A stretch of DNA of 64,000 nucleotides, taken from assembly GCF_017308975.1 (NCBI RefSeq), contig NZ_JADWPD010000007.1, positions 241,261 through 305,260 of the forward strand, given 5' to 3'. Position numbers and translations under genes: made by a program. The stretch comes from Amycolatopsis sp. MtRt-6. Its GTDB lineage: Bacteria; Actinomycetota; Actinomycetes; Mycobacteriales; Pseudonocardiaceae. The notes beneath the pieces were generated by a model. The model worked only from the letters and a program-made list of their open reading frames with translations. It did no database searches and was not told where the DNA came from. This document shows, piece by piece, positions 42,795 to 51,749 of this stretch (the stretch's first letter is position 1; every line of letters starts with the position of its first letter).

Positions 42795-44894
42795 TCACCG
42801 TCCGAGCTCGACCTTGAGGATGCTTTCGTTGCTGTTGTTCGCGACGCTGTCCTTGTCGCCGTAGTTGCTGGTGGTCAGCCACAACCCGCCGGACGCGGAC
42901 GGTTCCACCGTGCGCAGCCGCCCGTACGTGCCGTTGAGGTACTGCTGGACGTTGGTCAGGCTGTCCCCGGAGATCTCGGCCCGGTACAGCCGGGCTCCGC
43001 GCAGGCAGGCGATGTAGAGGGCGTTGCCGACCACGGCGATGCCGCTGCAGGAGCCCTCGGCGACGGGGTAGGTGCGCTTGGGCGCGACGAAGCCGGCTTC
43101 GGCGCAGCTGCCCGTGGTGCCTTCGCAGCGGGGCCAGCCGTAGTTGCCGCCGCGGACGATCAGGTTGGTCTCGTCCATGACGCTGTTGCCGAACTCCTGC
43201 TCCCACAGCCGGCCCTGGGCGTCGAAGGCCAGGCCCTGAGGGTTGCGGTGGCCGTAGCTCCACACCGGAGTGCCGAAGGGGTTGTCCGAGGGCGTGGTGC
43301 CGTCGCGGTTGATGCGCAGGACCTTGCCGGCGAGGTTGCCGCGGTCCTGGGCCCACTCGGCGTTCTGGCCGTCGCCGGTCGCGACGTAGAGCTTGCCGTC
43401 GGGCCCGAACCGCAGCCGGCCGCCGTTGTGGTACTTGTTGCGCGGGATGCCGGTGAGCAGCACCTGCGGGGTGCCGCTGAGCACTCCGCCGGTGTAGCGG
43501 ATGCGCACCACCCGGTTGTCGGTCGAGCTGGTGTGCATGACGTACAGCCACGGGTCGGCCGTGAAGTCGGCGGCCACGGCGAGCCCGAGGACCCCGCCCT
43601 CACCGTCGGTTCCCGCGACGTTCGGCATCCGCCCGGCCACCGTCTTCGTGCCGGTGGCGGGGTCGAGGCGGACGATCTCGAAGGCGTCGCGGCGGCTGTA
43701 GAGCACCTGTCCGTCGGGCAGGGTGGTCAGCCCCCACGGCAGGTCGGTGTCGGTGGCGGCCCTGGTGACCGAGCAGATCGGCGTGGCGCAGGAGGCACCC
43801 GTGGTGACCGCGACCGGCGTGCTCGGGGCCGACCGGTTGGCCTGGGCGTCGCGCGCCCGCACCTGGTACTGGTAGCGGGTGTTCGCGGCCAGGCCGCTGT
43901 CGGTGAACGAGGTCGTGGCCGCGCCGCTGGTGGAGCCGGCCACGGTGCCGTCGCGGAGCACCTCGTAGCCGGTGACGCCGACGTTGTCGGTGGCCGGCGA
44001 CCAGCGCACGGTGACCGTGGTGCCCGACGCCGTCGCCGTCACGCCGCCAGGGGTGGTGGGCGGCTCGGTGTCGGCCTGGCACTGCGGCACGGTGATGGTG
44101 ACCGTGGGACTGGCCTGGGAGACGTTGCCCGCGGCGTCGCGGGCGTTGACGTACAGCCCCCAGGTGGCCCCCGGCACGACGGTCAGCTCGGCCGACAGCG
44201 CCGTGCCCGGCACCGAGGTCATGAGCTGCCCGTCGTGGTAGATGTCGTAGAAGGCCACTCCGACGTCATCGGCCGACGCCGACCACGAGAACGTCACCTT
44301 GGCGCACGTCAGGTTCGAGACGCGGGGGTTGGCCGGCGCGGTCGGCGGCGTCGCGTCGGCGGCGAGCTTCACCAGCTGCCACCGCTGGTTGGCGCCGTCG
44401 GCGTCGGGCAGCTGGACGACCCGCGCGCCGTCGGCGGTGGAGGAGCCGAGCACGTCCACGGCCTTGCCGCTGGCCCGGTTGAGCAGCCGCACGTCGCCAC
44501 CGGCGGAGTCGGCCAGCCGGAACTGCTGGCCGGCGCGGCCGGCGTCGGTGTTCTGCACCAGGCCCGCCCGGTCGGCGGTGGACGGAAAGCTCAGGATCTT
44601 GGCGCTGTGCCGGGATCTGATGCGGTAGTTGCCATCACCCGAGTCGACGAACTGCCACTGCTGGGAGACGCGGTCGTCACGGGTGCGCTGGGTGATCCGG
44701 GCCCCGTCGTGGGTGGCGCTTCCGGCTACTTCCAGTGCCTTGCCGCTGTTGCGGTTGACCAGCACGTACGAGGCACTGGTGTCCACGGCGGCGGCCGACG
44801 CGGCCGGCGCCGGAAGCACGACACCGAGACCCACCAGCACCACTGTGCACACCGCCCGGAGGCCCGAGCGGTTCCTTCCCGGGGTAGCTCGCAT
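42795..44894 (-). CDS. Secreted ricin-FN3-PQQ-dependent sugar dehydrogenase
   Basis: A 699-residue exported multidomain enzyme. Order: signal peptide; ricin-B-type lectin (about 38-175, with repeated QQW/QRW motifs); two fibronectin-III-like domains (about 180-370); and a PQQ-dependent glucose/sorbosone dehydrogenase propeller with LPWGLTTLPDGQVLYS, LGLAVAADFTADPWLYV, KYHNGGRLRFGPDGKLYVATGDG, and SYGHRNPQGLAFD. The lectin probably docks the enzyme on polysaccharide. ATG 44894 follows a normal signal. A CebR-type box and a plausible promoter lie about 210 bases upstream, suggesting induction by cello-oligosaccharide. Confidence 0.88.
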   Translation of the reverse strand: MRATPGRNRSGLRAVCTVVLVGLGVVLPAPAASAAAVDTSASYVLVNRNSGKALEVAGSATHDGARITQRTRDDRVSQQWQFVDSGDGNYRIRSRHSAKILSFPSTADRAGLVQNTDAGRAGQQFRLADSAGGDVRLLNRASGKAVDVLGSSTADGARVVQLPDADGANQRWQLVKLAADATPPTAPANPRVSNLTCAKVTFSWSASADDVGVAFYDIYHDGQLMTSVPGTALSAELTVVPGATWGLYVNARDAAGNVSQASPTVTITVPQCQADTEPPTTPGGVTATASGTTVTVRWSPATDNVGVTGYEVLRDGTVAGSTSGAATTSFTDSGLAANTRYQYQVRARDAQANRSAPSTPVAVTTGASCATPICSVTRAATDTDLPWGLTTLPDGQVLYSRRDAFEIVRLDPATGTKTVAGRMPNVAGTDGEGGVLGLAVAADFTADPWLYVMHTSSTDNRVVRIRYTGGVLSGTPQVLLTGIPRNKYHNGGRLRFGPDGKLYVATGDGQNAEWAQDRGNLAGKVLRINRDGTTPSDNPFGTPVWSYGHRNPQGLAFDAQGRLWEQEFGNSVMDETNLIVRGGNYGWPRCEGTTGSCAEAGFVAPKRTYPVAEGSCSGIAVVGNALYIACLRGARLYRAEISGDSLTNVQQYLNGTYGRLRTVEPSASGGLWLTTSNYGDKDSVANNSNESILKVELGR

Positions 44895-45411
44895 GGTGTT
44901 CCTCTCTCACGAAACGCGAGGCGGCTTGCGTTGCATCGCCAAGGGGGAGTGAGTGGCACCATGCCCGGTCGCCGCTCACCGCGGGAGCCGGTCCGGACGC
45001 GGAACATGCCGGCCCACCAGGCTTTTGTGCGCAGAGAGCCGTGCATCGCCTCCTTGCGAGCAGGGTGCGTACTGAGCTCGCGGACACGGGTCCGCGCGCC
45101 TGGGAGCGCTCCCAGGTACCGTAGCGCAAACGGTTCGCCGCCGACAAGACCGGTGAGCAGGTATCCAACCGACCAACAGCTCGACTTCCGTTGCAGCCAG
45201 GCCTTCGACAACCTCGTCGCGAATTACCACATCGTGGAGAAAGCTGCGTGAAGGTGGCGGCGTGCTCGATCAGCCGGTAAGGCCCGGACTGCCGCACCAC
45301 CGCACCTCCTCGCGGAGAAGGCGAGACCCGACCGAGCGGAGGAAACGTCCCCGCCAGATCCGATCTGGCAGGGCGTCTCGCGCCTAAGGAGTAAGGCGAG
45401 AGGAGGCGGGA
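44895..45411. promoter_or_regulatory. Divergent intergenic region
   Basis: This 517-base region between the sugar dehydrogenase (minus) and the FMN reductase (plus) holds no convincing gene. It contains the CebR-type box and promoter annotated separately. The last 110 bases before the reductase carry a loose repeat (GGAGAAGGCGAGA near 45314 and GGAGTAAGGCGAGA near 45389) and end in a strong GAGGAGG ribosome site for ATG 45412. Confidence 0.5.
45101..45147 (-). promoter_or_regulatory. Promoter with CebR-type (LacI family) operator
   Basis: TGGGAGCGCTCCCA at 45101-45114 is a perfect 14-base palindrome identical to the consensus box of CebR, the cellobiose-responsive LacI-family repressor of actinomycetes. 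On the minus strand a TTGTCG (45147-45142) and TACGGT (45123-45118) pair with 18-base spacing precedes it, putting the box at the predicted transcription start of the sugar dehydrogenase mRNA, where repression would be effective. Confidence 0.7.
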
Positions 45412-45948
45412 ATGGAGGAGGCACTGCGAGTGGCGGTCCTGATCGGCAGCACCCGCGAAGGCCGGGCAGGCGCGGGCGTCGGCCGGTGGTTCACCGCCGC
45501 CGCCGGCCGGCGGGTGGGGCTCCACCTCGATTCGCTCGACCTCGCGGACGCGGACCTCCCGGCGGCGTACCCGGCGGCGCCGACCCCGGCACTGACCCGG
45601 TTCCGGGAGCGCATCGCCCGGGCGGAGGCGTACGTCGTCGTCACGCCGGAGTACAACCGCAGCTTCCCCGGGCCGCTCAAGCAGGCGATCGACTTCGCCT
45701 ACGACGAGTGGCACGCGAAGCCGGTCGGCTTCGTCTCCTACGGCTACCGCGCCCGCGGCCGCCACGCCGTCGCACACCTGCGGGACGTCTTCCTCGAGCT
45801 GCACACCGTGACGATGCGCGACGTCGTCGCCCTCGACCTGGCCGACCGGTCGTTCGACGACGACCACGTGACCGTCCTGCTCGACGAACTCACCTGGTGG
45901 GGGCTCGCGCTGCGCGACGCCCGCCGGGCCCGCCCTTACTGCGCATGA
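45412..45948 (+). CDS. NADPH-dependent FMN reductase family protein
   Basis: A 178-residue flavodoxin-fold reductase. The FMN phosphate loop is [11 protein letters not shown] and the second FMN motif is [20 protein letters not shown], as in ArsH/ChrR-type quinone or azo reductases. GAGGAGG lies upstream of ATG 45412. It precedes an ABC exporter by 11 bases, so it may modify or detoxify a redox-active drug that the exporter removes. It could also supply reduced flavin to two-component monooxygenases, but nothing ties it to the flavoenzyme at 922-2181. Confidence 0.85.
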   Translation: MEEALRVAVLIGSTREGRAGAGVGRWFTAAAGRRVGLHLDSLDLADADLPAAYPAAPTPALTRFRERIARAEAYVVVTPEYNRSFPGPLKQAIDFAYDEWHAKPVGFVSYGYRARGRHAVAHLRDVFLELHTVTMRDVVALDLADRSFDDDHVTVLLDELTWWGLALRDARRARPYCA

Positions 45949-45959
45949 AAGGTCCGCAG

Positions 45960-46937
45960 ATGAACTCACCCGCGATCGAAACCGCCGGGCTGGTCAAAGC
46001 CTTCGGCGACACCCGCGCCGTCGACGGGGTTGACCTCGTCGTGCCGGCCGGCACCGTCTACGGGGTCCTCGGGCCCAACGGCGCCGGCAAGACCACGACC
46101 GTCAAGATGCTCGCCACGCTGCTCCGCCCGGACGGTGGCGAAGCCAGGGTGTTCGGCCGCGACGTCGTCCGGGAGGCCGACTCCGTCCGCGGGCGGGTCA
46201 GCCTCACCGGCCAGTACGCGTCGGTGGACGAAGACCTGAGCGGGACCGAAAACCTGGTGCTGCTGGGCCGCCTGCTCGGCCACACCCGGTCGGCGGCCCG
46301 CGACCGGGCCGCGCAGCTGCTCGCCGCGTTCGGCCTGACCGCGGCCGCCGCCAAGCAGGTCAAGCACTACTCCGGCGGCATGCGGCGGCGGCTCGACATC
46401 GCCGCGAGCATCCTCAACACCCCGGACCTGCTGTTCCTCGACGAGCCCACCACGGGGCTCGACCCGCGCAGCCGCAACCAGGTCTGGGACATCGTGCGCG
46501 CGATCGTCGCGCAGGGCACCACCGTGCTGCTCACCACCCAGTACCTCGACGAAGCCGACCAGCTGGCGTCGCGGATCGCGGTGATCGACCACGGCCGCGT
46601 GATCGCCGAAGGCACCCAAGGGCAGCTGAAGGCGTCGGTCGGCGCGGGCGCGATCCACCTCCGGCTGCGCGACGCCGCCCAGCGGGAGGCCGCCGGACGC
46701 GTGCTGGCCCGGGTGGTCGACGCCGCCATCCAGCGCGAGCCGGACCCGGTCGCGCTGACCGCGAGGCTCACCGCGGCGGCCGGCGACGCGGCCGCCGCGG
46801 AACAGTCCGCCCGCGCGCTGGCCGAACTCGCCGCCGCCGGGATCACCGTGGACACCTTCTCACTCGGCCAGCCCAGCCTCGACGAGGTCTTCCTGGCCCT
46901 GACCGACCACACCGCCAGCGGAGAGGAAGCGGCATGA
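45960..46937 (+). CDS. DrrA-like ABC exporter ATPase
   Basis: A 325-residue ABC ATPase of the daunorubicin-resistance type. Walker A is [10 protein letters not shown], the Q-loop lies in [18 protein letters not shown], the signature is [12 protein letters not shown], Walker B is [12 protein letters not shown], and the H-loop region is [11 protein letters not shown], with Gln where many ABC proteins have His. The C-terminal domain with [19 protein letters not shown] is typical of DrrA. ATG 45960 has AAAGG upstream; ATG 45945 is in frame and overlaps the reductase stop. Confidence 0.9.
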   Translation: MNSPAIETAGLVKAFGDTRAVDGVDLVVPAGTVYGVLGPNGAGKTTTVKMLATLLRPDGGEARVFGRDVVREADSVRGRVSLTGQYASVDEDLSGTENLVLLGRLLGHTRSAARDRAAQLLAAFGLTAAAAKQVKHYSGGMRRRLDIAASILNTPDLLFLDEPTTGLDPRSRNQVWDIVRAIVAQGTTVLLTTQYLDEADQLASRIAVIDHGRVIAEGTQGQLKASVGAGAIHLRLRDAAQREAAGRVLARVVDAAIQREPDPVALTARLTAAAGDAAAAEQSARALAELAAAGITVDTFSLGQPSLDEVFLALTDHTASGEEAA

Positions 46938-47014
46938 GCGAGCCTGCGAGCGAATCATTCAACACTGCGCGTCCCGCTCAGGGCGCACCGAGCGTCAGCG
47001 AGGTGTGCGCATGA
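46934..47014 (+). CDS. Possible 26-residue linking ORF
   Basis: ATG 46934 overlaps the ATPase stop as ATGA, and the stop TGA (47012-47014) overlaps the permease ATG (47011) as ATGA. The frame between encodes 26 residues beginning [11 protein letters not shown] and ending SVSEVCA. It would carry ribosomes across an otherwise 73-base gap and couple ATPase and permease translation. The DNA contains GAGCGAGCCTGCGAGCGAA, which looks like a repetitive spacer, so it may only be an intergenic repeat that happens to be open. Confidence 0.35.
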   Translation: MSEPASESFNTARPAQGAPSVSEVCA

Positions 47015-47856
47015 GCACTACCGCAGTCAAGGACACCGAACTCGCCGCACCGAAGGCCGAAGACCTGGCGGCGGTGCTCGTCGCCACCGAGCGGCCGCCG
47101 CGGCCGGGCGCGCTGTCGACGTCGGTCACCTTCGGCTGGCGAGCCATGCTGAAGATCAAGCACGTGCCCGAGCAGCTGTTCGACGTCACCGCGTTCCCGA
47201 TCATGATGACGCTGATGTTCACCTACCTCTTCGGCGGCGCGCTGGCCGGCTCGCCGGGGGAATACCTGCAGTTCTTCCTGCCCGGCATCCTCGCCAGCAG
47301 CGTCGTGATGATCACGATGTACACCGGCGTCGCGGTCAACACCGACATCGAGAAGGGGGTCTTCGACCGGTTCCGCACCCTGCCGATCTGGCGGCCGTCC
47401 GCGATGGTCGGCTACCTGCTCGGCGACGTGCTGCGCTACCTGATCGCGTCCGCGGTGATCATGGTGGTGGGCCTGATCCTCGGCTTCCGCCCCGGCGGCG
47501 GGTTCGCCGGCGTGGTGGCCGGGGTGGCGCTGCTGGTGGTGTTCTCGTTCGCGTTCTCCTGGGTGTGGACGATGTTCGGGCTGCTGCTGCGCACCGAGAA
47601 GTCGGTGATGGGCGTCAGCATGATGGTGATCTTCCCGCTGACGTTCCTGTCCAACATCTACGTCAGCCCCTCGACGATGCCCGGCTGGCTGCGGGTGGTC
47701 GTCGACATCAACGCGATCTCGCACCTGGTGACGGGCGTGCGTTCGATGATGGCGGGCGCGTGGGACGTCCCGGCGGTGCTCATCACGCTGGGGGCGTCGG
47801 TGCTGCTGGTGGCGGTGTTCGGCACGCTGACCATGCGGCTCTACAACCGCAAGTGA
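47011..47856 (+). CDS. DrrB-like ABC-2 permease
   Basis: A 281-residue ABC-2 type permease with six hydrophobic segments. The family pattern includes FPIMMTLMFTYLFGGALAG, a long LQFFLPGILASSVVMITMYTG and the conserved coupling-helix region EKGVFDRFRTLPIWRP. ATG 47011 has GAGG seven bases upstream. With the ATPase it forms an exporter for a hydrophobic drug-like compound. No biosynthetic gene is immediately adjacent, so it may serve either cluster in the window or general resistance. Confidence 0.9.
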   Translation: MSTTAVKDTELAAPKAEDLAAVLVATERPPRPGALSTSVTFGWRAMLKIKHVPEQLFDVTAFPIMMTLMFTYLFGGALAGSPGEYLQFFLPGILASSVVMITMYTGVAVNTDIEKGVFDRFRTLPIWRPSAMVGYLLGDVLRYLIASAVIMVVGLILGFRPGGGFAGVVAGVALLVVFSFAFSWVWTMFGLLLRTEKSVMGVSMMVIFPLTFLSNIYVSPSTMPGWLRVVVDINAISHLVTGVRSMMAGAWDVPAVLITLGASVLLVAVFGTLTMRLYNRK

Positions 47857-47863
47857 CCGCGGG

Positions 47864-50800
47864 TCAGAGCCGCCAGCGGACGGCCGGATCCGGGGCGTAA
47901 CGGCACGACGAGCCGGTCGTGATCGAGGACTTCAGGTGCCCGGCCAGTTCCGGGTGGAGGTCGGCCAGCTTGCGGAGCGTGTCCCGGATCCGGGCCGTCA
48001 CGGCCTTGCGGGCACGCTCCGCCTCGTCGCCGAGGCGGCGGGTGCGGCCGCCCAGCCCGGCCGCCGCGCGCAGCTCCGCCAGCAGGGCCGCGCGTTCGCG
48101 GTCCAGCTCCGCCGCCCGGGCGTCGTCGCCGCGGTCGGCCGCGCTGTCGATCTCCTCGTCGAGGTGGCCGAGGCGGCGGCGGTAGGCCGCCTTCGCGGCC
48201 TCGTCCAGGACCGGGTCGGCGCCGATCCCTTTCGCCGCCACGACCGTTTCGCCGCCTTCGGGCGCGAGCAGCCGGACCGCGGGGACCTCCGTGCCCGGGA
48301 GACCGAGCAGGATGTGGAGGTCCCGCAGGCCTTTCGCGTCCGGCACCCGGACCTCACGGCCGGCGAACCGCAGCGACCAGACCTCGTCGGTGCGGCGGAA
48401 CTCGTTGGCGGGCAACGGTTTCTTCACGACCGGCTCGCTACGGGAGATCAGGTGCGGCATGTCCAGTTCGCGGGCCTCCGCGCGCACGGCTTCGAGCAGC
48501 GCCGTCGCCCGCGCGGCGTCCCCCGGCGCATCGCGGGCGACCAGGACCGGGGCGAGCCGGGCGCGGACTTCCGCCGCCCACGGCCGCAGGCGCATCCGGT
48601 CCGCCGACGCGGCCGCCGCGCTCAGCCGCGTCACCGCTTCGTCGAGGTGGCCCAGCGCCGCCTCGAGCAGCCCGGCCCACAGGTCGACCGGCCCGCTGAT
48701 CTCGCAGCCGTACAACGCGACCAGCCATTCCCCGGAGTACGGCCTGAGCTCGCCGAGGAGCCGTTCGCAGGCCTCGCGGTCGGCGGTCAGCGCCGCCACC
48801 TGGGCCTGGCAGCGCAGCCGCAGCGGACCGAATTCGCGGGGGAACGGGCCGGCGACGGCGGCCGCCTCGCGGGCCGCGGCCGCGTCGCCCCGCTGGGCGG
48901 CCGCCAGCAGAGCCAGCAGGTCCGGGTGCGGGTGGTCGCCGGCGGCCAGGTCGTCGAACCGGCCCTGCAGCAGCAGGTAGCTCCAGCGCAGGTGGTCCAT
49001 CATGTAGCCGAACTCCCGGCCGAGCCGCTCCTCGACCTGGTCGAGGTCCGCGTGCGCTTCGGCGAACCGGCCGCGGTGCGCGCGGATGATGCTGCGGTCG
49101 AGAAGGCCGGCGAACTCGGCACCGGGCAGGCCGCTGCCTTCGGCCAGCGCCTGGAAGGCCCGGAACTGGTCGAGGTACCGCGGGTCGCCCTGTTCCAGCA
49201 GCGCCACCCACTTGAGCGACGACGCGAAGTACTCGTTCTCGCGGTCGCCGGTCCGCTGGGCCAGCACGGCCAGCTCGTCGGTCAGCCGCTCCCGCTCCCG
49301 CGCGGTGCCCGGCCCCCAGATCAGGTCGTGCCGCGCCCACAGCGTGAACGACAGCTCGCGGTCGTCGTCGCCGTCCCGCGCCAGCGCCGCGGCCCGCGCG
49401 GTGAGCTCCAGCGTGACGCGCTCGAGCGACAGCGGCTCCGCCGGTTTCCCCGCCAGCCGCTCGTGCGCCGACAGCAGCAGCTCCGATGTCAGCTCGAGGC
49501 GCGGTCCGGCCGGGGCGGTGCGGGACAGGGTGAGCGCGGCCCTGGCGAGCAGGGCGTCGTCGTCGAGCTCACGCACGAGCGCGACAGCGTCTTCGAAGTG
49601 CCGCCATGCCTCTTCGTTCTCGCCGCAGCGGCTGAGCACGGTGCCGAGGTCGAGGGCGATCACGACGCGCCGCCGCGGGTCGGTGGCGCGCTCCAGCGCG
49701 CGCCGGTAGTGGCCGACGGACTCGTCGGTCGCCAGCCGCGCGCTCGCGTCGCGCGCCGCCGCCACCAGCAGGTCGGCCGCGCGGCCGGGGTCGACCTCGG
49801 CGTCCGCGAGGTAGGCGTGGCGGGCCCGGTCGGCGGCGAACACCAGCGGTGCCAGCTCGGGCGACGCGTCGAGGGCGCGGACGACCGCGGCGTGCCGCCG
49901 CCGGGCCTCGGCCGGGGCCAGCTCGGCGTACCGCGACTCCCGCACCAGGTCATGGGCGAAGGCGAACCGGCCGTTGCCGAGCGCGGTCACCAGCCGGGCC
50001 GCGGCCGCGCGGGCCAGCAGCTGGTCGATCTCCGGTACCGGCGCCCCGGCCAGCGCGGCGAGGACCCGGCGGTGGAACTCCCGGCCGAGCACCGCGGCGT
50101 CGATCAGCAGGCGCGTGACCGGTGCCGGCAACAGGGAAAGCCGCCGCTGCAAGGCGTCCCGGACGCCGGGCGCGACGGCCGACACCGGGCTGCCGCTGTG
50201 CCACAGCCGCGCGGTCTGCTCGACGAAGAACGGGTTGCCGCCGGTCCGCAGGTGCACCTCGGCGGCCAGCGCGGGATCCGGCTCGGTGCCCGCGGTCCGG
50301 GTCATCAGCTCGGCCACCTCGTCGGGCGCGAGCCCGGTCAGCGTCACCGTGGTCGCCTTCGCCACCAGCGGCAGGATCAGCTCGTGCAGCCGGTGGCCCG
50401 GCGCGTCGACCTCGACGTCCCGGTAGGCGCCGACCAGCAGGAGCCGTTCGAACCAGGTGTGCCGCGCCGCGAAGTCCAGCAGCCGCAGCGAGGCCGCGTC
50501 GGCCCAGTGCAGGTCGTCGAGCACCACGACGACCGGGCGGTCGCGGGCCGCGGCGGCCAGCGCGGTGGTGACCGCGTCGTGCAGCCGGAAGCCGTCGTCG
50601 TCCGGCGCGCCCACGGTTTCGCCGAGCAGCGCCGACAGCGTCGCGGTGCCGGTCCGCGCCCACTCCTCTTCCGGCAGTTCGCGCCGCAGGCCGCGCACGA
50701 CCTGGACCCACGGCCAGTACCCGGGTGCGCTGCCGGAGTCCCAGCAGGCGCCGGCGAGCACGAGGGCACCGCGCCGGCGTGCCTCGTCGGCCAGTTCGGT

Positions 50801-50932
50801 GACGAGGGTGGTCTTGCCGATCCCGGCCTCGCCGGTGACGAGGACGAGGCCGCCGTGGCTCGCCACGGCCCGGTCGAGTTCGGCCCGCAGCGCCGCGGCG
50901 GGGTGCGCTCGCCCGATCAGCGCGCCAGTCAT
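47864..50932 (-). CDS. Large STAND-type AAA ATPase regulator (LuxR-family-like, no LuxR HTH)
   Basis: A 1022-residue signal-transduction ATPase. Residues 1-330 form the AAA core with Walker A (GEAGIGKTTLV) and Walker B (VVVVLDDLHWAD). The middle 450 residues are TPR-like helical repeats. The end (VRVPDAKGLRDLHILLGLPG through AAYRRRLGHLDEEI and TARIRDTLRKLADLHPELAGHL) is a conserved C-terminal module seen on similar actinobacterial and acidobacterial ATPases, predicted to be winged-helix-like plus coiled coil; there is no LuxR HTH. It converges with the permease gene eight bases away and is divergent from the YDRxG repeat gene, which it may regulate. Confidence 0.82.
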   Translation of the reverse strand: MTGALIGRAHPAAALRAELDRAVASHGGLVLVTGEAGIGKTTLVTELADEARRRGALVLAGACWDSGSAPGYWPWVQVVRGLRRELPEEEWARTGTATLSALLGETVGAPDDDGFRLHDAVTTALAAAARDRPVVVVLDDLHWADAASLRLLDFAARHTWFERLLLVGAYRDVEVDAPGHRLHELILPLVAKATTVTLTGLAPDEVAELMTRTAGTEPDPALAAEVHLRTGGNPFFVEQTARLWHSGSPVSAVAPGVRDALQRRLSLLPAPVTRLLIDAAVLGREFHRRVLAALAGAPVPEIDQLLARAAAARLVTALGNGRFAFAHDLVRESRYAELAPAEARRRHAAVVRALDASPELAPLVFAADRARHAYLADAEVDPGRAADLLVAAARDASARLATDESVGHYRRALERATDPRRRVVIALDLGTVLSRCGENEEAWRHFEDAVALVRELDDDALLARAALTLSRTAPAGPRLELTSELLLSAHERLAGKPAEPLSLERVTLELTARAAALARDGDDDRELSFTLWARHDLIWGPGTARERERLTDELAVLAQRTGDRENEYFASSLKWVALLEQGDPRYLDQFRAFQALAEGSGLPGAEFAGLLDRSIIRAHRGRFAEAHADLDQVEERLGREFGYMMDHLRWSYLLLQGRFDDLAAGDHPHPDLLALLAAAQRGDAAAAREAAAVAGPFPREFGPLRLRCQAQVAALTADREACERLLGELRPYSGEWLVALYGCEISGPVDLWAGLLEAALGHLDEAVTRLSAAAASADRMRLRPWAAEVRARLAPVLVARDAPGDAARATALLEAVRAEARELDMPHLISRSEPVVKKPLPANEFRRTDEVWSLRFAGREVRVPDAKGLRDLHILLGLPGTEVPAVRLLAPEGGETVVAAKGIGADPVLDEAAKAAYRRRLGHLDEEIDSAADRGDDARAAELDRERAALLAELRAAAGLGGRTRRLGDEAERARKAVTARIRDTLRKLADLHPELAGHLKSSITTGSSCRYAPDPAVRWRL

Positions 50933-50991
50933 GTCCGGTTCCTCCCAGTTCCGGCGCCGAGCATCCCACGCCGCCCCGCCGTTCGTCGCAC

Positions 50992-51016
50992 TAGACTGCG
51001 TAGCGGAACGGGGAGG
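50992..51016 (+). promoter_or_regulatory. Putative promoter and ribosome site of the repeat protein gene
   Basis: TAGACT (50992-50997) resembles an actinobacterial -10 box and GGGAGG (51011-51016) is a good ribosome site four bases before ATG 51021. No clear -35 is seen. The 88-base divergent spacer is shared with the ATPase gene. Confidence 0.4.
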
Positions 51017-51020
51017 TTCG

Positions 51021-51380
51021 ATGAACGTCGAGCTGGGCTACGACCGGATGGGCAGTCGCCTCCGGATGATCGGTGACCTCGAGATCGCCTACGACCGCAT
51101 GGGTGGCCGCCCGGTTTCGGTCGGGCCCCGGGTCCTGGAGTACGACAGGTGGGGATGGCGCCTCCGGGCGATCGGCGGGCTCGAGGTGGGCTACGACCGC
51201 TGGGGCCGGCGCCGCTCCGTCGGCCCGTGGGACCTGGAGTACGACCGGCTGGGCTCGCGGCTCCGCCGGATCGGCCCGTATGAACTGGCGTTCGACCGGT
51301 GGGGAACCCGCACCCGGGCGATCGGCCCGCTCACCGTCTGCTACGACCGGCTCGGCAGCCGCCCCTGCCGCGTGGAGGTG
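51021..51380 (+). repeat. Seven in-frame coding repeats of about 48-51 bases
   Basis: The units begin with TACGACCG or a close variant (GGCTACGACCGG, GCCTACGACCGC, GAGTACGACAGG and so on) and alternate between 17 and 16-17 codons. They have diverged at synonymous sites, so the array is old rather than a fresh slippage product. Confidence 0.7.
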
Positions 51381-51473
51381 CCCGACGAGCACCGGTCGCA
51401 GGAGGACGACCTCCTGCTGGCGCTCTTCCTCGTGCTCCAGCACGAGCTGGACACGGCCGCGGCCGCGGCCTGA
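51021..51473 (+). CDS. YDRxG tandem-repeat protein, unknown function
   Basis: A 150-residue protein made almost wholly of seven repeats of about 16-17 residues with consensus YDRxGxRLRxIGxLEx (first YDRMGSRLRMIGDLEIA, last YDRLGSRPCRVEV). Each unit looks like a beta-hairpin, so the whole may form a beta-sheet ribbon or solenoid. A short acidic tail follows (EHRSQEDDLLLALFLVLQHELD). No signal peptide, so it is cytoplasmic. Similar YDxxGxRxxxIG repeats occur in unannotated bacterial proteins, as far as I recall, without known role. The neighbouring divergent STAND ATPase is the only contextual hint. Confidence 0.75.
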   Translation: MNVELGYDRMGSRLRMIGDLEIAYDRMGGRPVSVGPRVLEYDRWGWRLRAIGGLEVGYDRWGRRRSVGPWDLEYDRLGSRLRRIGPYELAFDRWGTRTRAIGPLTVCYDRLGSRPCRVEVPDEHRSQEDDLLLALFLVLQHELDTAAAAA

Positions 51474-51749
51474 CGCGCCGGTTCACGCCGACCACGCCGC
51501 CGAGTCCGGACACCGCGAACCCGATCCGAATCCCCGGCGCGAGCTCGACGTGCCCGCCGCGCAGACCGACCCGGGCGTGCCGGCGATGGCGACCTCCCCC
51601 TGATCGTCGTGCCATTTTGCCGGTCGGACCGGAGTGCTCGCCCCGGAGCCCGCGGAACCCGCGCCCGAGGACTCAACCAAAGGACCGGCTCGAGCGTGAG
51701 GGGTTCGGGCGGGCCCGCGCGGGCCCGCCGGTTCACCAGGGGAGGAAAC

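Noticed and set aside
47864..50932. Cluster-situated LuxR-family (LAL) activator
   Set aside because: The AAA and TPR parts fit, but there is no LuxR HTH at the C-terminus; the end is a different conserved module.
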